Shown: positions 1 to 15,700, counted from the first letter of the stretch. The stretch: DNA of 64,000 bases from Aphelocoma coerulescens (GCF_041296385.1 NC_091014.1:20621578-20685577), one strand, 5' to 3'. Translations and numbers: made by a program. The notes: generated by a model not told the origin, from the sequence alone.

Positions 1-3000
1 GCATACCCTGTTATTTTTTTCTCATGCTTCTCATCTCTTTCAGATCCCTTTAGACTTATTTTTCTCTTTTCTAATGTTTACAGCACCTTCCAATTTAGGA
101 TCACCTGTGATTTTTCTCTGAGTGCTTTTTACCCCCACATCCAGAATACAAATGAAAACATCCAATACGATCAGTTCTTACACATGCATTCATAAGCACA
201 TATTTCCAGAAAATCACTAGCTCTATACTGCAATGCACTGCTGCTTACCATTGTTCTGGAAAGGGGAAGTCTGTGTTGTTTTGGTTTTGGGGTTTTTTTT
301 AATACCTTTGAATTAAGTATTCATTCTGGGAAACAGATAGGAAAACAAAAAAAGACCATTTTAAGTTATTATAAGCTACATTTTGCAAAGAGTGTCTAAA
401 ACAAAGAATTAACTATCATGTAAACAACATTTTCTGACCCCTTGTTCATGGAGTTTGGTATCCAACTATTGCTAGAATGAAATGGAGAGAAAATCAGGAG
501 AACCCTCATTGTGAATCAGCACTTTACTTGGTCACATTCAGCAGTAATTCTTAAACAACTGGTCACTAGTAAAAGATGACATCTGCAATCAGGTCTCTGG
601 TGCTGTAATTAGCAGCTATCTGCAGAGCTCAAATACTTCAAATAAACAAACTAAGGATCTAGGTTCTTTCTATGTTAAACTAAAAAGAAAAAAAAACACA
701 GGAAAAAAGACAGATGTAGCCATATAAAAACATGACAAGAAGTCAAAATAGCCATTTTAGAATGCAGCACAAGTAATATTAATTTGTAAGCTATCTGAAA
801 TACAAATTTTTGTTAAGAGGTTGCTGATTCCTAGAAAAGACAGTTGGCATTTTTATTATAACTACTTCATTTATTGACTTAATGCTGTATATAATCTTTC
901 TAAATCAAATACACCAAATTAATAATTACTCAAACTCCTGCAATGCTCTCAAAACAGGATTCACTGTAGCTCAGCATGGTGTGTGTGCAGGTTTTTTTTT
1001 CCAAGCAATTAAACTGTATCCTTTAAGATCATTAAGGCTCAGGGTCAGACCAGGCTCTTTATTCTTTTAAACAGATGTTTGGGGGATCCTGGCTGCCCTT
1101 TTTTTTTATCACCTTCTGCTAATTACTATCTGCCTATTCTCTCCACTCCCTGGCTTTCAAGCGGCCAGTGGGCCCCTGAATACCATCTGCTCAAAATTCT
1201 GGTCCCTGCCCTCTATTAGACCTCACTAGACCTTAGACTTTTCTCTTTTCCATTATGGAGATCATGCATGCATTAGGCAGGTCATGTTCCTTTTGCTATA
1301 CACAGTGGCACGTGCCAATGCCCTTGAGGAATCAGCTGCAGGGATAAATTTACAATTGGCTTGCTTCCCCCAAAACAACATTAAGCGTTTGTCCTCCCAC
1401 TCACAATTTCATACAACTACAGAGATATAACTGTCTACTTTATATTTTAATGAAAATTTAAAATATCTTTTTAAAGCAAGAGAGCTTAATTAAATGCAGA
1501 AAGGTTTAAAAAAAAAAGGCTGCAAAGATTAGAATTATTAACTACTTACTTCTAATCCCTGAATTTAGACAGGGAATTTTCTCACCTTTCTCTGAACAAA
1601 AACTAGAACAGTCTTCTTATCTTAGGTACAAGCTACCTCTCTCTGTGACTTAATTTCTGTATATTTTTTATCTAAGAAACAGTGTACATCAATTTGAAAT
1701 GGTAAGGAACATAGTCATATTACAAGGCATCTCTCCAGCACTGCTTGCAGCATATAAAGGTGGTAGAAGGAATTCCTCCTATAATAAATAGAGTTCCCTC
1801 CTCACTTTGGTTGGCACTGTAGCCATATAAATCACTTTGTGTTGGTCATATACCAGATATATGCAGACTACAGAAAGATTTAAGGAGATTTGAAAACACA
1901 AAGCAGAGGCTGTTGCTTCCTGTACTGTTATTATGATTAAACCCTGGAGACCATTTTAATACTATGTTATAATTTGCACATCTTTTGTGTAACATATGAG
2001 TGTTTGGAGCACCCAGTGGGTCACAGTTGGTTGACTGTCTTGCTTGAACAGAAGCATTCTCTCTCACGGAAGAGATCAAACTGAAAGCCTATGGATCAGC
2101 CTTCCAAAGCCAGTGGCAGTTTCACTTGTCAGGGTCATAAAATCTTCTATTACATTCTTACACTCTGACATATTATGCAGGACTTATCTAAAATTTATAC
2201 ATAAATTATTCTAGTTACAACTGTATGATCTCTACCAGCATAGATTGGTAATATTATCTGTACCAGAATGAATTGCTATTATCTACAAAGTACTGATCAT
2301 TTCTGACTGGCAGAAGTCACAGCCACTAAAAGTTGATGCTGTTGGAATAAACAATGCTTTAAGTTTCATAAACATAATTTGAACATGCCATAGTATATTT
2401 TATTCTATTTCCTGCTCCACTTGTGCTAGTCCACTTCCACCAGACTGATTTTGATAGTCCAAAAAAACTCCCTTATGCAAAAAATCCATCTACTGGCAAA
2501 ACACTTTTTTCCTTCTTCCAGTCTGTGAATTTCCTCCAAAATATAACCACATTTTCTAATTTATGACACATAAAATCTAGTCCTGAGCAAATGCCATTTC
2601 AAACTTGTGACATGTTAGTGATGATAAAGTGTAAACACTTTCCTCTGAGCTATAAATAGTTTGAAGTAAGAACCCATTCCAAGTCTATAGATGTCATTTA
2701 AAAGATCCATATTGACTTCAGAAGGCTTTCTATCAGCTCCAGGTAATCTGCTGCCACAGAGAGAGGGATAAAATACCCAGGATATATTATATGTCAACTG
2801 CTTTGATTATGAAATGTTTAGAGTTTATGTTCTCAGGAATCAGGGTGCTTAGAAGAGAAGGTTCAGTCAGAGCTTCATTTTTTTCCTGTATCACTGTGGG
2901 TTTTCTGTCATGAAACCAACAGCAACACCACGGGCATACAGGTTTTCTAGTTTTCTTTGTTTTAATTACAAAAAATTGTCTTGCTTCCAACTAAAAGTAA

Positions 3001-6000
3001 CAAAACGAATGCCACAATTTTCCCCGTCTTGGGAGAAATGTTTTATGGTGTTTTCTTCTTCAACTACTCTTCCTACTTTGAATATCATCAGATCAGTAGC
3101 AATCATCAGATAATTGGCTGATCAAAATGATGAACTTTAAACCTTTTGGAAAAGTGATGAAAACACTTTCCACACAAAAAAAAAGGATTCTCAAATTCAA
3201 ACGGAAGTGTCATTTCATGTAATTTTGAAAATAACTATTTTTATTCTCAAAAAATGTTTTTGATGTTTTCATGTTTAAATTTTTTATATACTAGAAGACA
3301 TTTTAGGGATTTTAAAATCACCTATGGCAATGAAAATAATTTTCCTTATTTTAGAAGTGACTTGGCATTTCAATAACAAGAACGTTTGTTTAGCAGTATT
3401 GTCAAAGTCTTCAAGTTAGATGAACTTCAAAGGTAGGAACAAATTCATTTAAAATAGACACTTAATTTGCCCTAAAGTTTTAGGTATCTAATGAACCAGA
3501 CCTTCTGAAATGTTTGCTTTGATTCCCTCTTTAGAGAATACAGAAATCCTGGCATCTCTGAAGCTCTTCAGCGAGAATGTCCTGACTTCATCCTAGGACC
3601 ACATATTAAAAATCTCTAGGTTCAATGAACATAAGATCAAAGAATTTATGAACTCCAGTTAAAATCAGCACTTAAACTCAGCACTTTCTTGAGGTTCCCT
3701 TACATGGCTTTCTTGTTGAAAGCTGAGGAACTGGGAGAGTTTGTTTCTGTCTGCCTTTTTTCAGCTCTAAGAGGCTACATAATTTTATTTATATGTAGAA
3801 GACAAAAGAATTTAAGAAAATGTTAATGAAAAGAGCCTATAAATCTGGACATGCAATCTCCTACTCCAATCACTGTTGAACCTGCCAGTCTGTGAGAGTT
3901 CAAACAGAAGTTAACAAATGCTGACTCAGCTCTAGCTTCGCTCAACATTTTGCCTTTAATATTTATGAAGAAAATTGAGAATATATTGCTTCAGAAATGT
4001 TTGTGTACCATACAAATGGAATGAAAGAGCTATGACACTCTCCTTGGGAATTAGATCTTTTATATAAATGAGTGTATTCAAAAAGCATAAGTATAATAAT
4101 GCCAATCTGAAAAATGCATGTGTCTTCATTAAAGATCTACAAGCTGAATTTGTAATGAAAGTGGAACAAAATTCTGAGGCCTATTTCAGAATTATACTGA
4201 ATTAACTGGCATGTTGTAGGCTTATTTACCTATTAATTGGATTTATGCTCAACCTCAATTCTAAAGGAATTAGTTTGGAGGATCATTCAAGACCTGTACT
4301 GTTTCTAAGTACTGATATGTCTGTCATCATTGTTACAGGTGAACTTCCCATGAATCTGCACCTCTTGTCACCCAATCACTCTTGCCAAATAGTGAAAAGG
4401 TATGGAAGTTCTTAGGTATTACCTTAAAAGAACTGAATAATCTTCCTCCTTGTAGCAATTGTGGCAGATGAAGCACTCCAAAAGGAGAAAGAGCCTCCCA
4501 AATGTTAGAATTTTTAATATTTCAATGATCAGAGAAAATGAGAGTGCTGATCATAAAAAATCATCTTGCTTTTGTTGCCAGATGTATCTTTATACCTATT
4601 ACTGACTGGGTTCATGATCAAGAAGGGACTTTCATGTTGAATCCTTATGCAGTTCCACAAGATTTCACCTGCTCCAGGAGGTGGGCATGGAAAGTTGGAG
4701 AACAATAAATGAAAGATTCATCTTATATAGTCTTTCACATCTAGAGTACACACAGCTGCATCTTAGCTATTCATCATATATTCCCATTACAGCTGATGAA
4801 GGAAAATTAACATCTTCAGCATGTAGCTCATCTAATCTTTATTAAACTGCTAGTTCAGGATGAAAATAATTATTGTAGTTTGCTAAAATGACTAGGTTCC
4901 CATGGCAATCAAGGAAGCCTAAGTCTATGTGTTGACATGAAATAACTACTGTCTGCAGCACAGGATTTTCTCAGGTCTCTTCTTGACAAGTCAAGTTTCT
5001 TATTAACAGGCTTTCCAAATGTATCCTATGAAGATGGTGGGCAAAGACTCTCTTAACTGTCACACCAAAATGCAGAAGTTAAGGGGTTTTCATTTTTCTC
5101 CTTCCAGAAATAATTTAAATGTGGGTCAGGGGATGAAAAGCCTTGTTTCATTTCTGCATTCTTGAATTTAGAAATAATGGACAGTGGCTGATTCCTCTGA
5201 TTCAAGAAGATGGAACAACTGGCCCTCAGAGCTTTCCAGTACCTTTCTGCTCCTATGGGAGAAGTACTTAGTTCAGAGTCAGCATCCTGTGTAATATTTC
5301 TTACTTACTCTTTTTTGGTGCTTTTCACCAAAATCACTCTGATTTCTATGTCATTAAATGAAGCTTTAGAAGACATATGGCTTAAAGGATAGCACCACTT
5401 GGGCTCCCCATAGTGTAGTAATACAAATTCTGGACACATGGGTTGTTCTTTGATGACTTACTTTATTAGGTTTCCAAATCACACTGATGCCCAGAGGGTG
5501 TGAATAGAATTGAAATAGCTTTACACTACCACAGAAGGGTTGGGAGGGCCCCATTTTATGAGGCTGAGGTTAACACTAAAATAACATGTGACAGATGGTC
5601 ACTTTTTGCAACCCATCTTACTTGACTGGTATTTTTTTAACAGTCACAAGCAATCCATTTCTCTTTTCTCATCAGAGAATAAATCCATAGAAAATACTTT
5701 AACTGATTACTTATTTCAGCTTTAATGTTTCCAAGCACAGACAAGGAAGAAAATTATATCCTGGCAGCTAAGCATCATTTACTATAATATCCTTGTCCAA
5801 AACTGTTGTTGAGTAAAAAACCATTTGTTTCATCTCTAAGAGTTTTCTGTTTCTGTTTTTACAAGTTTATTGTTTTGAGAAAAGCAGTCTATCATTTTTG
5901 GATTTAAGATATAATGAGGTTTCTGTTCTTTAGGACTAAATTTTCTGCTTATTCCAATATCTTGTTTCTGATGGTAGCCAGTGGCAAATGAACACAAAAA

Positions 6001-9000
6001 GATAAATAGAAACCTTATAGGTAGTGAATACACCTTTGACTCACTTAGTTACTGGAAATCAGAAGTTTATGAGTTCCTGAGCTGAATGTTTCAATTAGAC
6101 TTCTGTGACCAAGATTTATTCCATGAATTTGCCTAAAGCCCTTTTCAATCAGCTTATATTCTTACTATCACAACATGCTGTGGTGACAAGTTTTAGGGAT
6201 TTTTAATTACATGTTATGGAGGGAAATGCTTCTTTTTCTTTATTTTAGGCTTGCTGGCTTACAATTGCATTGAATAGGCCATGTATTTTTTTATGTTATA
6301 AGAAACACTGAATAAACATTCTCTATTTAGCTCCTCTGTAGTTCTCACACCAGTCAGTAGACTGACCCTATTAAACCATGTCTATCTTAGTACATTTATT
6401 TTTATTACATATTAGTTTGTGTGATCATCTGCAACACTTTTTCTCTCTTCTCTTGGAACATTTTATTATTTAAAGTCCTAGTCTGATGGCATTAAGAGCT
6501 ATGGCCTCCTAAGATGAGCGTTTGATTGGAAACCGTCACCTCCAACCATATTCTCAGTCAGTTCGCTTAGATAAATCCTCCAAATTTTGACAGGATAGAA
6601 TGTTTTTAATCACCTTTTAACAATAAACTCTCCTCCTGTAGTACAGGAATACAGCCAGTAGTACACTGTACCCTAAGCCAGTCCCTGAGTAACATCTGAA
6701 ACAGGTATTACAAATATTCCTACGTTTATGCTTCAGCACTTTCCTGATTTTCATGATCTTTCTTTCTAGTCTTTTCAACCAAGTTTGCTTGAATCATTTA
6801 CATACTTTGAAGCAAACAAATCAAAATAGGCCACAGTATCTCCTTCAAAATCTAAAAGCCTTTCTTCTTGATGGAGAGGACTTAAAAATCTCTCTCTCTC
6901 AAAACGATTTTTGGCACTGTCATCAAGACAAGATTTCCAAATAATTTTGGAAAGACATATCCCATGCCATTATGGCTCCTTTCACCACAGTTTTTAATTC
7001 CCTCCCTTCAGTGCCACATGTCTCAGCAATTTTTACAATTCTTTATTATCCTCAGCTTTCTTCTCATTTCAAACCTCTTTCTCCATTTTCTAGACTTTTC
7101 CAAAACAAATTTTGCAGGATGGGAAATACACAGTACTCTCACACACTTACCCAGGTTTCAAAATCTTTTCTGCTGAATAAGGAGAATCTTACGTGACAAA
7201 GAAGGAAACACACATGTGAAGGATGATATCAACCACAAAGCATAAAGCATGTGGTTAGTGGGGCAAAACATATCCCTTTTTCCAGGAACAGAGAGGGTTC
7301 CTCTCAAAACTGCTTTAGACAGATATTTAAATAGATGTAACCAACTTCAGAGAGTAAAAGGATGTCATGAGTCAGTTTACTCAAACATCAGTAGTTTGAG
7401 TAAAGCCTGCAGTGCAGCCCTCCTACCTATTAATTATGTTTCTTCAGAAGGTGCTCTCAGGTCACCTTCAGTTTATAGTATAACCCTTTGCAGTATGGAC
7501 AGTTTTGGCAACAGTGGTGAAACTTAGACAATGATTATCCTCCACTGACATTGCTATAAACCTCCAAATTCCCATAGGAGACACAGACTTGTTATCAACA
7601 ATCATTGGTAAAATTTCCATCACCTCAAGATGCCACCTTCTGTGAAGCTTATATTGTTTTCATTCCTTTGCATATTGCTGCATAGTTGTTTTCAGTCTTC
7701 AAGGCCTAAGACTTGCTATGAAATTCATTATCTATACTTTTCATAGTTTCTGTAACTAATTGAGTTATATTACTTACGTCCTATATTTTTTTACATCATT
7801 GGGGAAGATAGAGAAAGGAAAGAGAGCAAAGAAGCAAATTTTGGTCCTAGTAATAAGCAGCAGAAACTACAGCTAAGGAGGTGAGTGAAATCCTAGACAT
7901 CTATAATAGTGTGCAAATAAACCAGCTGAATAAGGTCCTTTTATTTTTAAGAATTTCATTGCAATGAAAACATAATGCCACTTCAAAAGCTAAGATTGTG
8001 TCATGTCATATTTCCTATTCTTTTCCTTTTTATCACAGCATTCTAAAGAGCTTTTTTATTTTCACAAAAATGGAGTCTAGACATTTTTATACTTTTATAG
8101 TAGCTTCTATTTTGCTATTTTCATGCTGTAGGAATAAAATAAGTCAGTTAAAAGTCAACAGTAATTAATTTGTTTCTCTTTAAAAATGGGAGGGAGAGAA
8201 ATTTTGATATTAGCACAATATTTGCAGGGTTTTTATGAGAAATCATTTATTTGCCCATTATTAGGTTGGGGCAGAAGGTTCAGAAGGCATCCAATAGATT
8301 TTCTTTCCTAATTACTTTTTTCAGGCAATTTTAAACACTATATAAATTCATGAGAACTCTTATTTTAACAGTAGAACACTAAACAATATAGAAGGTTGGC
8401 TGGTGTCCTAGCCCAGCCATGATATTAGCTGAGCTAGCTAATGGGCAACTTTGTTCAGTTGCTCAGATCTCCAGAATCAAACAAAAACCAGAAGGGACTG
8501 ATAATGGGAAGACCTAGAGGGGGATTAATCTTCTACATATATCTACTTAGAGAAAGAGTGGCCTCTGAAATGATCCAGCTATTCTGGGCTCCCTTTACGA
8601 ACCGTAAGAATAATGGACATACTTCAGAACAATTTTAAATATCCATTTCAACTTAAGAATTACGGTCTTCAGTCTACTTGATACACAGTCTGGATCTCCC
8701 ATAAGTAAAATGGGACCCTGCCATAGGTTCCATTGCCTTTCTCTTGGCATACACAAGGTGTTACTGATCATCACAGCGTGCACACTGCGTTCCTGGTGAT
8801 GTGAGAAATACTGTGTCACCAGCACTTCATAAGAGTTAACATAAAGAAGTGCATTTTTTAGTAACAGGGAACAGCTATCGAGCTCAGGAAGCACCAATGT
8901 TGAGATTTTTCAAAGACCATCTATTTATTTCACTGTTTCCCAATGTTTGTGAAGTACTTTAATACCTCGTTTCACTATGCAGTATATTTTCTTTTTAGTT

Positions 9001-11929
9001 AATCTTTGCAGTAATAAGATAGATTAAGGAAACTAATATATGACATTTACTAACTCCATGTGGGAAACTGAAGATTTAGTGCCCTTCAAAATAAATGTAG
9101 ACTTTGGCTTTACCTCAGCAAAATATTAACGTTCATGTCAGTAATTCTTGATGTTCATTACTTATTTAATGGGAGCCAATTTCAGCTTAATCTGGTTTAC
9201 AGAGAAAACTAGATTCCTGCTATATTTAAAGAGTTCTTTCAGCATCTTAATAAAAAGTAGCTTCTTTGAAGAATCCAAGAGTGCAAATTTTCACTATTAT
9301 ATCTTAGCCTCGTGAGAATTGTTGTTTTCTTTTTCTTTCTTCGCAGTTTCAGAAAAAAAAACCTCCTGAAAATATGAAATTTAAATGATTAAAACACAAG
9401 TTAAATAAAAAATGGTCTGCAATTCGTTTGTTTTCAGCTTATAGTTTTTAAGTCAGTACCCTTACTTTTTAACACTAGGGATTGCAATTGGAAAGAACAG
9501 TTAAAAAAAGTCTTTGGTTTATCAATATATGATCACAAATGATTTCACAGATTAAACTACTTATGTTGAAGACCTGTATTTGGGGCAAGAATATATAAGA
9601 CAGGTTAGACCCCAACAATCTGGAATTTCCAAGAAACTACAATTAAATTTTTCTAAAGAGTGTATTATACAGATACGCTATTCTCTAACAGTGGAAAAGC
9701 ATGTTTACATGACAACCACAAAATTTTAAGTCTTGACCATAAAATGTGAGTGAACAAAATCTTGAGAACTTCACATTAAACCTCCACTCATTAAATCTTT
9801 CATTAAATTCAATAGGAAAGTATCTAAGCATCCAAGTGAAGTCTTTGTATCACCAATTGTATTAAAAATAATAAATGTCACAGCTGTATTCCAATGTACA
9901 TCTTCCAATATAAATCACATTGATTAATTGTCAAACAGTTGAATGTCATCAACTAAATTCGTATCCTCTGAACAGTTTGCTAAAAACTTTCTGCTAGATC
10001 TTTCCTGAACAGAAAGGTGCCACACAAAGAGTAAGTTGTATGCATTAGAGAGAGCTGTTCTCAGGTGAATGAGGACTAAAGATCTGCCCTCCATGGCTAC
10101 GTCCAGCCTCGCCTCAAGTGAGAGTGCTGTAAGGACCCAACGGAGATAAAAGGATTGGCACTGGTGTCTTAGTTTCAACCTTGAAGAGCATTTTCACTTT
10201 CAGGCTTATACTATGAAGAATGGCCAGACTTGATGAATGAAATGTCTCTTGTATAGCACATACCCTCCTCACATGCATAATGGATCAAACATCTCATCTA
10301 GATGTTAGTTTTTCAACTCAATTGAGTAAATGAGGCATCAGGAAATCCTGGCATAATAAAGTGAAATTCTGTATCATAATCAGCTAACAAAGACAAGTGT
10401 AATAGTTGATGGAAAGCAGAATATGAAAGCATAATTAAATCTGGCATGCATATCATCAAGTCAAATTATCACTTGGTTATGGAAAAATGTGGTAGAGCAG
10501 CATTTATGAAGGGCATGGCATAGCCTTAGTCTTCTTTTCAAGTGTTGTATAAAATTACAGCAAGATTGTGTTTTATTTAGACTGGCAGTGTTCCTAGAAA
10601 GCACTAGTTGTGATGCATGGAGCCTGAAATAGTGGCTTTTTATTTGTACTCAAAGCTCCAGAGTATTGTTCTGTTCAATCACTTATAGACAAGGCTGCTC
10701 AGTAGCTTTCATAAGCACTGGAACAGTGTGAATAAATTGTACTGACAATGCTGACAGCTCCATACCCTGCCTAAGAAAGACCTGAAAGGCTTTAAACTTT
10801 TGCTTTTTCATTCACTGAAGGGTGTTCCTTGTGTTCAATACACTGGTCTCCCTACTTTACAAGATTCTCCTCTTCTTCCCACATATACAACATTTTTTGG
10901 CAAAATGAAATAAGCTTCCTACCCTCAGTTTCTAAAGAAAGTATTCTAAATCAATCTGTCTCTAAACATAATTTAGAAGACTGAAGGAAAGCTGTGTGAG
11001 CACAATAAAATGTTGTTCTTTATAAATTCCCAGCTGGCAGGGGTCCCGTTCCTCTGATATTTCTAATCCTTTCTGAGTTTGCTCCAGACAGAAATAAAAA
11101 CACAAGAGAATTTTCATAAAATAATATCCAGGCTACAGTTCCAGTTCCATCTAACCCCCATATTTAGTCCTTTAACTTTTGTTGTAGTTGTTGGGGGGGG
11201 GGGGGGACAGGGAGAGGCTGCTTGTTTGTTTGGGAGTTTTTCGTAAAATTAATTTTTAAGTCCCTCTAAAGTACTTCCCTTCTCCCATATAAAGATTCCT
11301 TGGAGACAAAATTTCCACAATTTGTGTGTAGTTAAAAATTCAGAGTATTAAAGAGGGAGTGAGAAACAACCCTAAAGTGATGGCAATTGCAAGTTACTGT
11401 AATTAAGGAAATAAAAGCAAATGTGTTGGTAGATCTGAGGCAATTACTCTTTTTCACAAAACTTTTAGCCACTGCCCATTTTGGAACTCCACATGCAGAT
11501 GTGATAGGGACACATGTAATACATTTATCACCAGATTACCTACCTGCTGGCTTTCTTTTCTTAGAGAGAGTTTTTGATTGGAAACATGCATCTACATATC
11601 TTTCAGTGAAAGGGACTGCAGTAGTTTGAAGGCATGTAGTATTTTGAAAAGCCAGTATCACAGTGTTCAACTGTCACTCCCTCATATTTGATAGAGCAGG
11701 AATTGCCAAATTTTGTGTACAGATGATTACACTCAGCTTCCTGGGGGGCAAATAGGTCAATTTATTCTGCATTCAAATTGAGAAAGTTTATTATACAGGA
11801 ACCTCTGCATTTTCAAAACAAGGACAGTTTTATCAATGTAATTTTATTACAGGGAAAATTTAGGAGCTAATGTCATCTTAGTTACTCATTTTCCCTCCCT
11901 TTCTTTTACAGAAAAGGAGAGCAGAAAGC
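1..11929. other. AT-rich unique sequence, no gene seen
   Basis: Reading both strands I find only short chance reading frames, the longest being 100 codons on the minus strand at 8595-8897, with no recognisable domain. There is no LTR, CR1 tail or RNA gene that I can recognise. The only notable simple repeat is the G14 run near 11.2 kb, listed separately. Older decayed repeats could be present that cannot be recognised by eye. Confidence 0.6.
11193..11206 (+). repeat. G14 homopolymer run
   Basis: Fourteen consecutive G residues lie in otherwise AT-rich sequence and are followed by a purine-rich stretch. Runs of this length are length-polymorphic and prone to sequencing or assembly error. No function is implied. 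Confidence 0.95.
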
Positions 11930-12768
11930 TGTGTTGTGTGGTTGATATACCTAAGGGACAGGATGCCATCCAGAGGGACCTGGACAAGCTCCAGTAGTGG
12001 GTCACAGGAACCTCATGAGATTCAACAAGGCCAAGTGCAAGGTGCCGCACCTGGGTCAGGGGGACCCTTGGTATCAAAAAAGGCTGGGGTAAGAACAGAT
12101 CAAGATCAGCCCTACCAAGAAGGACTTGGAGGTGCTGGTGGATGAGAGGCTGGACTTGAGCCAGCCTGAAAGCACAGAAAGTCATTCAAATCTTGGGCTG
12201 TAAAAGCAACATGGCCAGCAGGGCAAGGGAGCTGATTCTGACACTGCTTTTGTGAGACCTCACCTGCAGTGCTGCATCCAGCTCTGGGTTCCCCAGCACA
12301 GGAAAGAGATCAACCTGTTTGAGTGAGTCCAGGAGAGTGCCACAGAGATGATCAGAGGGATGAGCACCTCTGCTATGAAGACAGGCTGACAGAGCAGCCT
12401 GGTGAAGAAAAGGCTCTGGGGAGACTTTTTTATGGCCTTTCAGTAACTGAAGGGCGTTTATAAGACAGATGGGGTCAAACTTTTTAGCAGGGCCAGTAGT
12501 GATAGCACAGAGGGTAATGTTTTAAACTAAAAGGGAGTAGGTTTAGAATAGATAATAGGAAGTAATCTTTTACAAGGCTGGTGAAATGCTGGCACAGGTT
12601 GCCAGAGGGGTGGTGAATGCCCCATCCCTGGAAACATTCAAGTTCAGGTTGGACAGGGCTCTGAGCAACAGGTCTGCTTGATGATGTCCCCGCTCACTGC
12701 TGGGAGGCTGGACTAGGTGACCTCTAAAAGGTCCTCTCCAACCCAAACTATTATATTTTATGATTCTA
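11930..12768 (+). mobile_element. CR1 LINE, 5'-truncated 3' end (inactive)
   Basis: This is the 3' portion of a chicken-repeat-1 non-LTR retrotransposon. Near 11940 it reads as the decayed C-terminal part of the CR1 ORF2 protein (DAIQRDLDKL, positions about 11964-11993), followed by the familiar stretch on holding tumbler phrases such as FNKAKC-like coding, now broken by stop codons and frameshifts. The 3' end carries the CR1 tail: a GGACTAGGTGACCTC-like block, then TCCTCTCCAACCCAA, ending in TGATTCTA at 12768, which matches the CR1 terminal octamer family. CR1 copies are typically truncated at the 5' end as here. Many differences from the usual CR1 consensus suggest an old copy. The 5' limit is uncertain by tens of bases, and the subfamily was not assigned. 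Confidence 0.9.
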
Positions 12769-15700
12769 AGTTCATCTGTCTACTCTATTAAATTTATTGC
12801 TTACCTTGTGATCAGTATGTTGATATTTCTGCCTGATCCTAAACTAAGCCCCTAGTATTTTGTGTGAAACTTCTTAATGTCTGCCCCTGGATTCAGGGTT
12901 TACAAGCTTATGGTAAGTTTGCTTCCTAATTTTTCTGCAAATCAGCAGATGATAGTTGTACCTCTTTGAAATACATCACACTGGTCTCTACACAAAACAG
13001 CTAGACCATTTTTTCCCTCCACTGGAGTGAAAAAGAAGTTAATAATTGTGTCAAACTGACTTTGTCCATCTCTTCACTGCAACCAACAGCTTTTTCAATT
13101 CCTAGTTTCATTGTGAACATTGGGTGCATACATTGGCTGCTTGCTCTATTTATAACCAGAAACACGTGCATAAATATGTGTATTTGCATGTCGTTTCTAG
13201 AACAATGGGTCAGTGGTCACAGGTTATCACCATTTTAATAGTAAGTAGAAGAGAGAAGGAGAAATGAGGCAAAACCACAGGATCATGAATGGCAGAATGC
13301 ATTATTACTGGCAGTTCTCAGACCAGTATCTGAATAATTACGCTGCGATAAAAATGAAATACCAAATGTGCAAAGCCAGAGCTCCGTATGATCATAAAGT
13401 GGAAGCAGAAAGAATTGTCAGAGCCCCAGTCTAAGGCCACAGTCTGTTGATTATTGTTCTATTGTGAAAAACAAACAAAAATGTAAGCTTGTACAGCATA
13501 TGAAAACACACATCAAATTGCTGGCAGCATTTCAGCTTCCAAATGCAGCAAATGTTGAAACATATTTAAATTTCCTTCTCAGTTTTTAAATCCTGCTTTA
13601 TCTCCTGTCACTTGTATGGCATGGACTGAAATTTTTGACAGCTAAAATAGGTGCCAGTGCTCTACACCCACAGTCTTATTGAACAGCAGCTAAATTCAAA
13701 GGGTGCTTTTCCCCCAACTTCAGTGGGAGCTGAGTGACACCCAGCATCAAATGAAAACCCAATTATGAGGGGATAAAATGTGAGTAATTAGCTCATGAGT
13801 GCACTTACCTCAGATAATCCTCTAGTTCCTCCAACACTCCCCTTGGTCAGCCATGAGAAGTAAATCAGAGTCAGGAAGATTGAATCTCACATCCTCACAA
13901 CCCACTCATGAAAGGAAGAAAACTTCACCTTTGTTCAGGCATTCTGTCCACTGGTAATTTATTCCTAACTTTTCCAGCATTTGTTGTTGCCTCAGAAACT
14001 GTCTTCAGCCTTCTTAGCAAAACTGCTCTTTAAGGGTAACGAATGAACTCACCACTGTCCTACTGGCACAGGAGCACCCCAAGAGCAGAGGGCCTGCACA
14101 TGTGTGACTTTTCCAGTCACATTTCCCTTATAAACTCATCCCCACCCCACTAAAACTGTCCAGATCAGATTTTAGCGGGGTAGGGTGGTGGGGAGCTGGT
14201 AATTTTGTTCAATACTTACTACCTGCTTGTCAATATCTTGAGACTATTGTGCCTATATTTGGGAGATAGAACATGTCACATTAATAGGGAGGAAAAAAGA
14301 GTCTCCACCCTACTGGAAAGATTCTGATATTAATGTTTTTCTCTGAGAGAATCATTATGAAAAAGGTGAAATGATGAGTAGTTTTGTGGTTGGAGGGCTT
14401 TTTTTGTAATACAGTGTAAAAGGTAAGACATTCTTTGATGCAGAAGTATCATACAGTTTTTGGTTGGACTTCAATACTGAAACCTTGCCATAGAGCAGCA
14501 GTCCCTCATGTGACAGGATTTCAGAGTTCCCACCACTGCACATGCACAACTCAATGGCAGCTACGCACGAACTCTCCTTTTCCACCCAACAACTCCTCAA
14601 CTTCAATCAGTGCAGGCTTACCCTGAGAAAATTTTTTTTAAAATATGCATTCAAAGAACAAGATATATATGAATTGGAGATACATAACAGAAATTTTAAA
14701 AATTAGAGTTTGGGAAAATCCAAAACATGCTTGTGGCTGTCTGGGTGGTCCCTTGGCACTGCAGCTGCTGAGGAGATGGAGACTTTTGGGCCGCTGGGTC
14801 CCAGTTTCCAGATACTAACCCCTCTCAGAGATCTGACAAAACTGGCACAGTTTAACAAAATTTTTCCTTCTACAGAGCTAGTGTTGCCCAAAGGAAATAT
14901 CATCAGAAGTGTTTTGTTCAGTTTTACTCACATGTGATGAGGTGCTAGATGGAAAGAAAAAAAGTGCTTGCCAGAACTCTGGAGGCATTTGGAGGCAGGA
15001 GGTCGGTACACGACTCCCTACTCCTTCATCAGCACAACCACATGGAGTATAAACACAGTGATACTCTAAGAGATTATAAGCTATATAAAGACATGTCCAT
15101 GTCCTGTCCATGGTAATTTTCAAAGCCTGGTTATTTTGCCAGTAGGGTCTTCATAAGAATGATTAGGTGTGTCTTTATTTCTGTTCTCCATGCTGTTTCA
15201 GTAATGTCAGTACAGAACAGATTATTCAATTCTATTGACAACATAAATTCCCTCACTATTTTTTAAGGTATAAATCCCCATTTTATAATTTAATAAACTT
15301 TAAATCTCTCTATTTTCATGATCTCTTCTGAGAAAAGAAAATAAGTCCATACAATCTCAGACCTTTCTTTTTCAGGAGACAGCAGAGATCAAACACTTCA
15401 AGGCTTACCAAAAATTATGCACATTTTAAAAAAAATTGATAAAGGAGAACCTAGTCATTTGAAGAGATTCATACTCAATACACTTATATGTTGTCATGCA
15501 GGACCCAACTGAGAGAAGCACTGAAAACAACAGGCTGTACAGGATGTGGCTTATAGTATCCTGGGTAGTTACCAGTTCAGGTGAGTAACTACAATGGTGA
15601 AAGGAACTAACTGTTGACAATATTCTCTTCTCAAGCTAGTTGCTTTTGTGGTTTAAGATTCTACAGTTAATTTTAACAGAATACTCAATGAACAGCTCGT

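Noticed and set aside
8595..8897. 100-codon minus-strand frame
   Set aside because: No recognisable domain or splice context, and the length is expected by chance in a window of this size.
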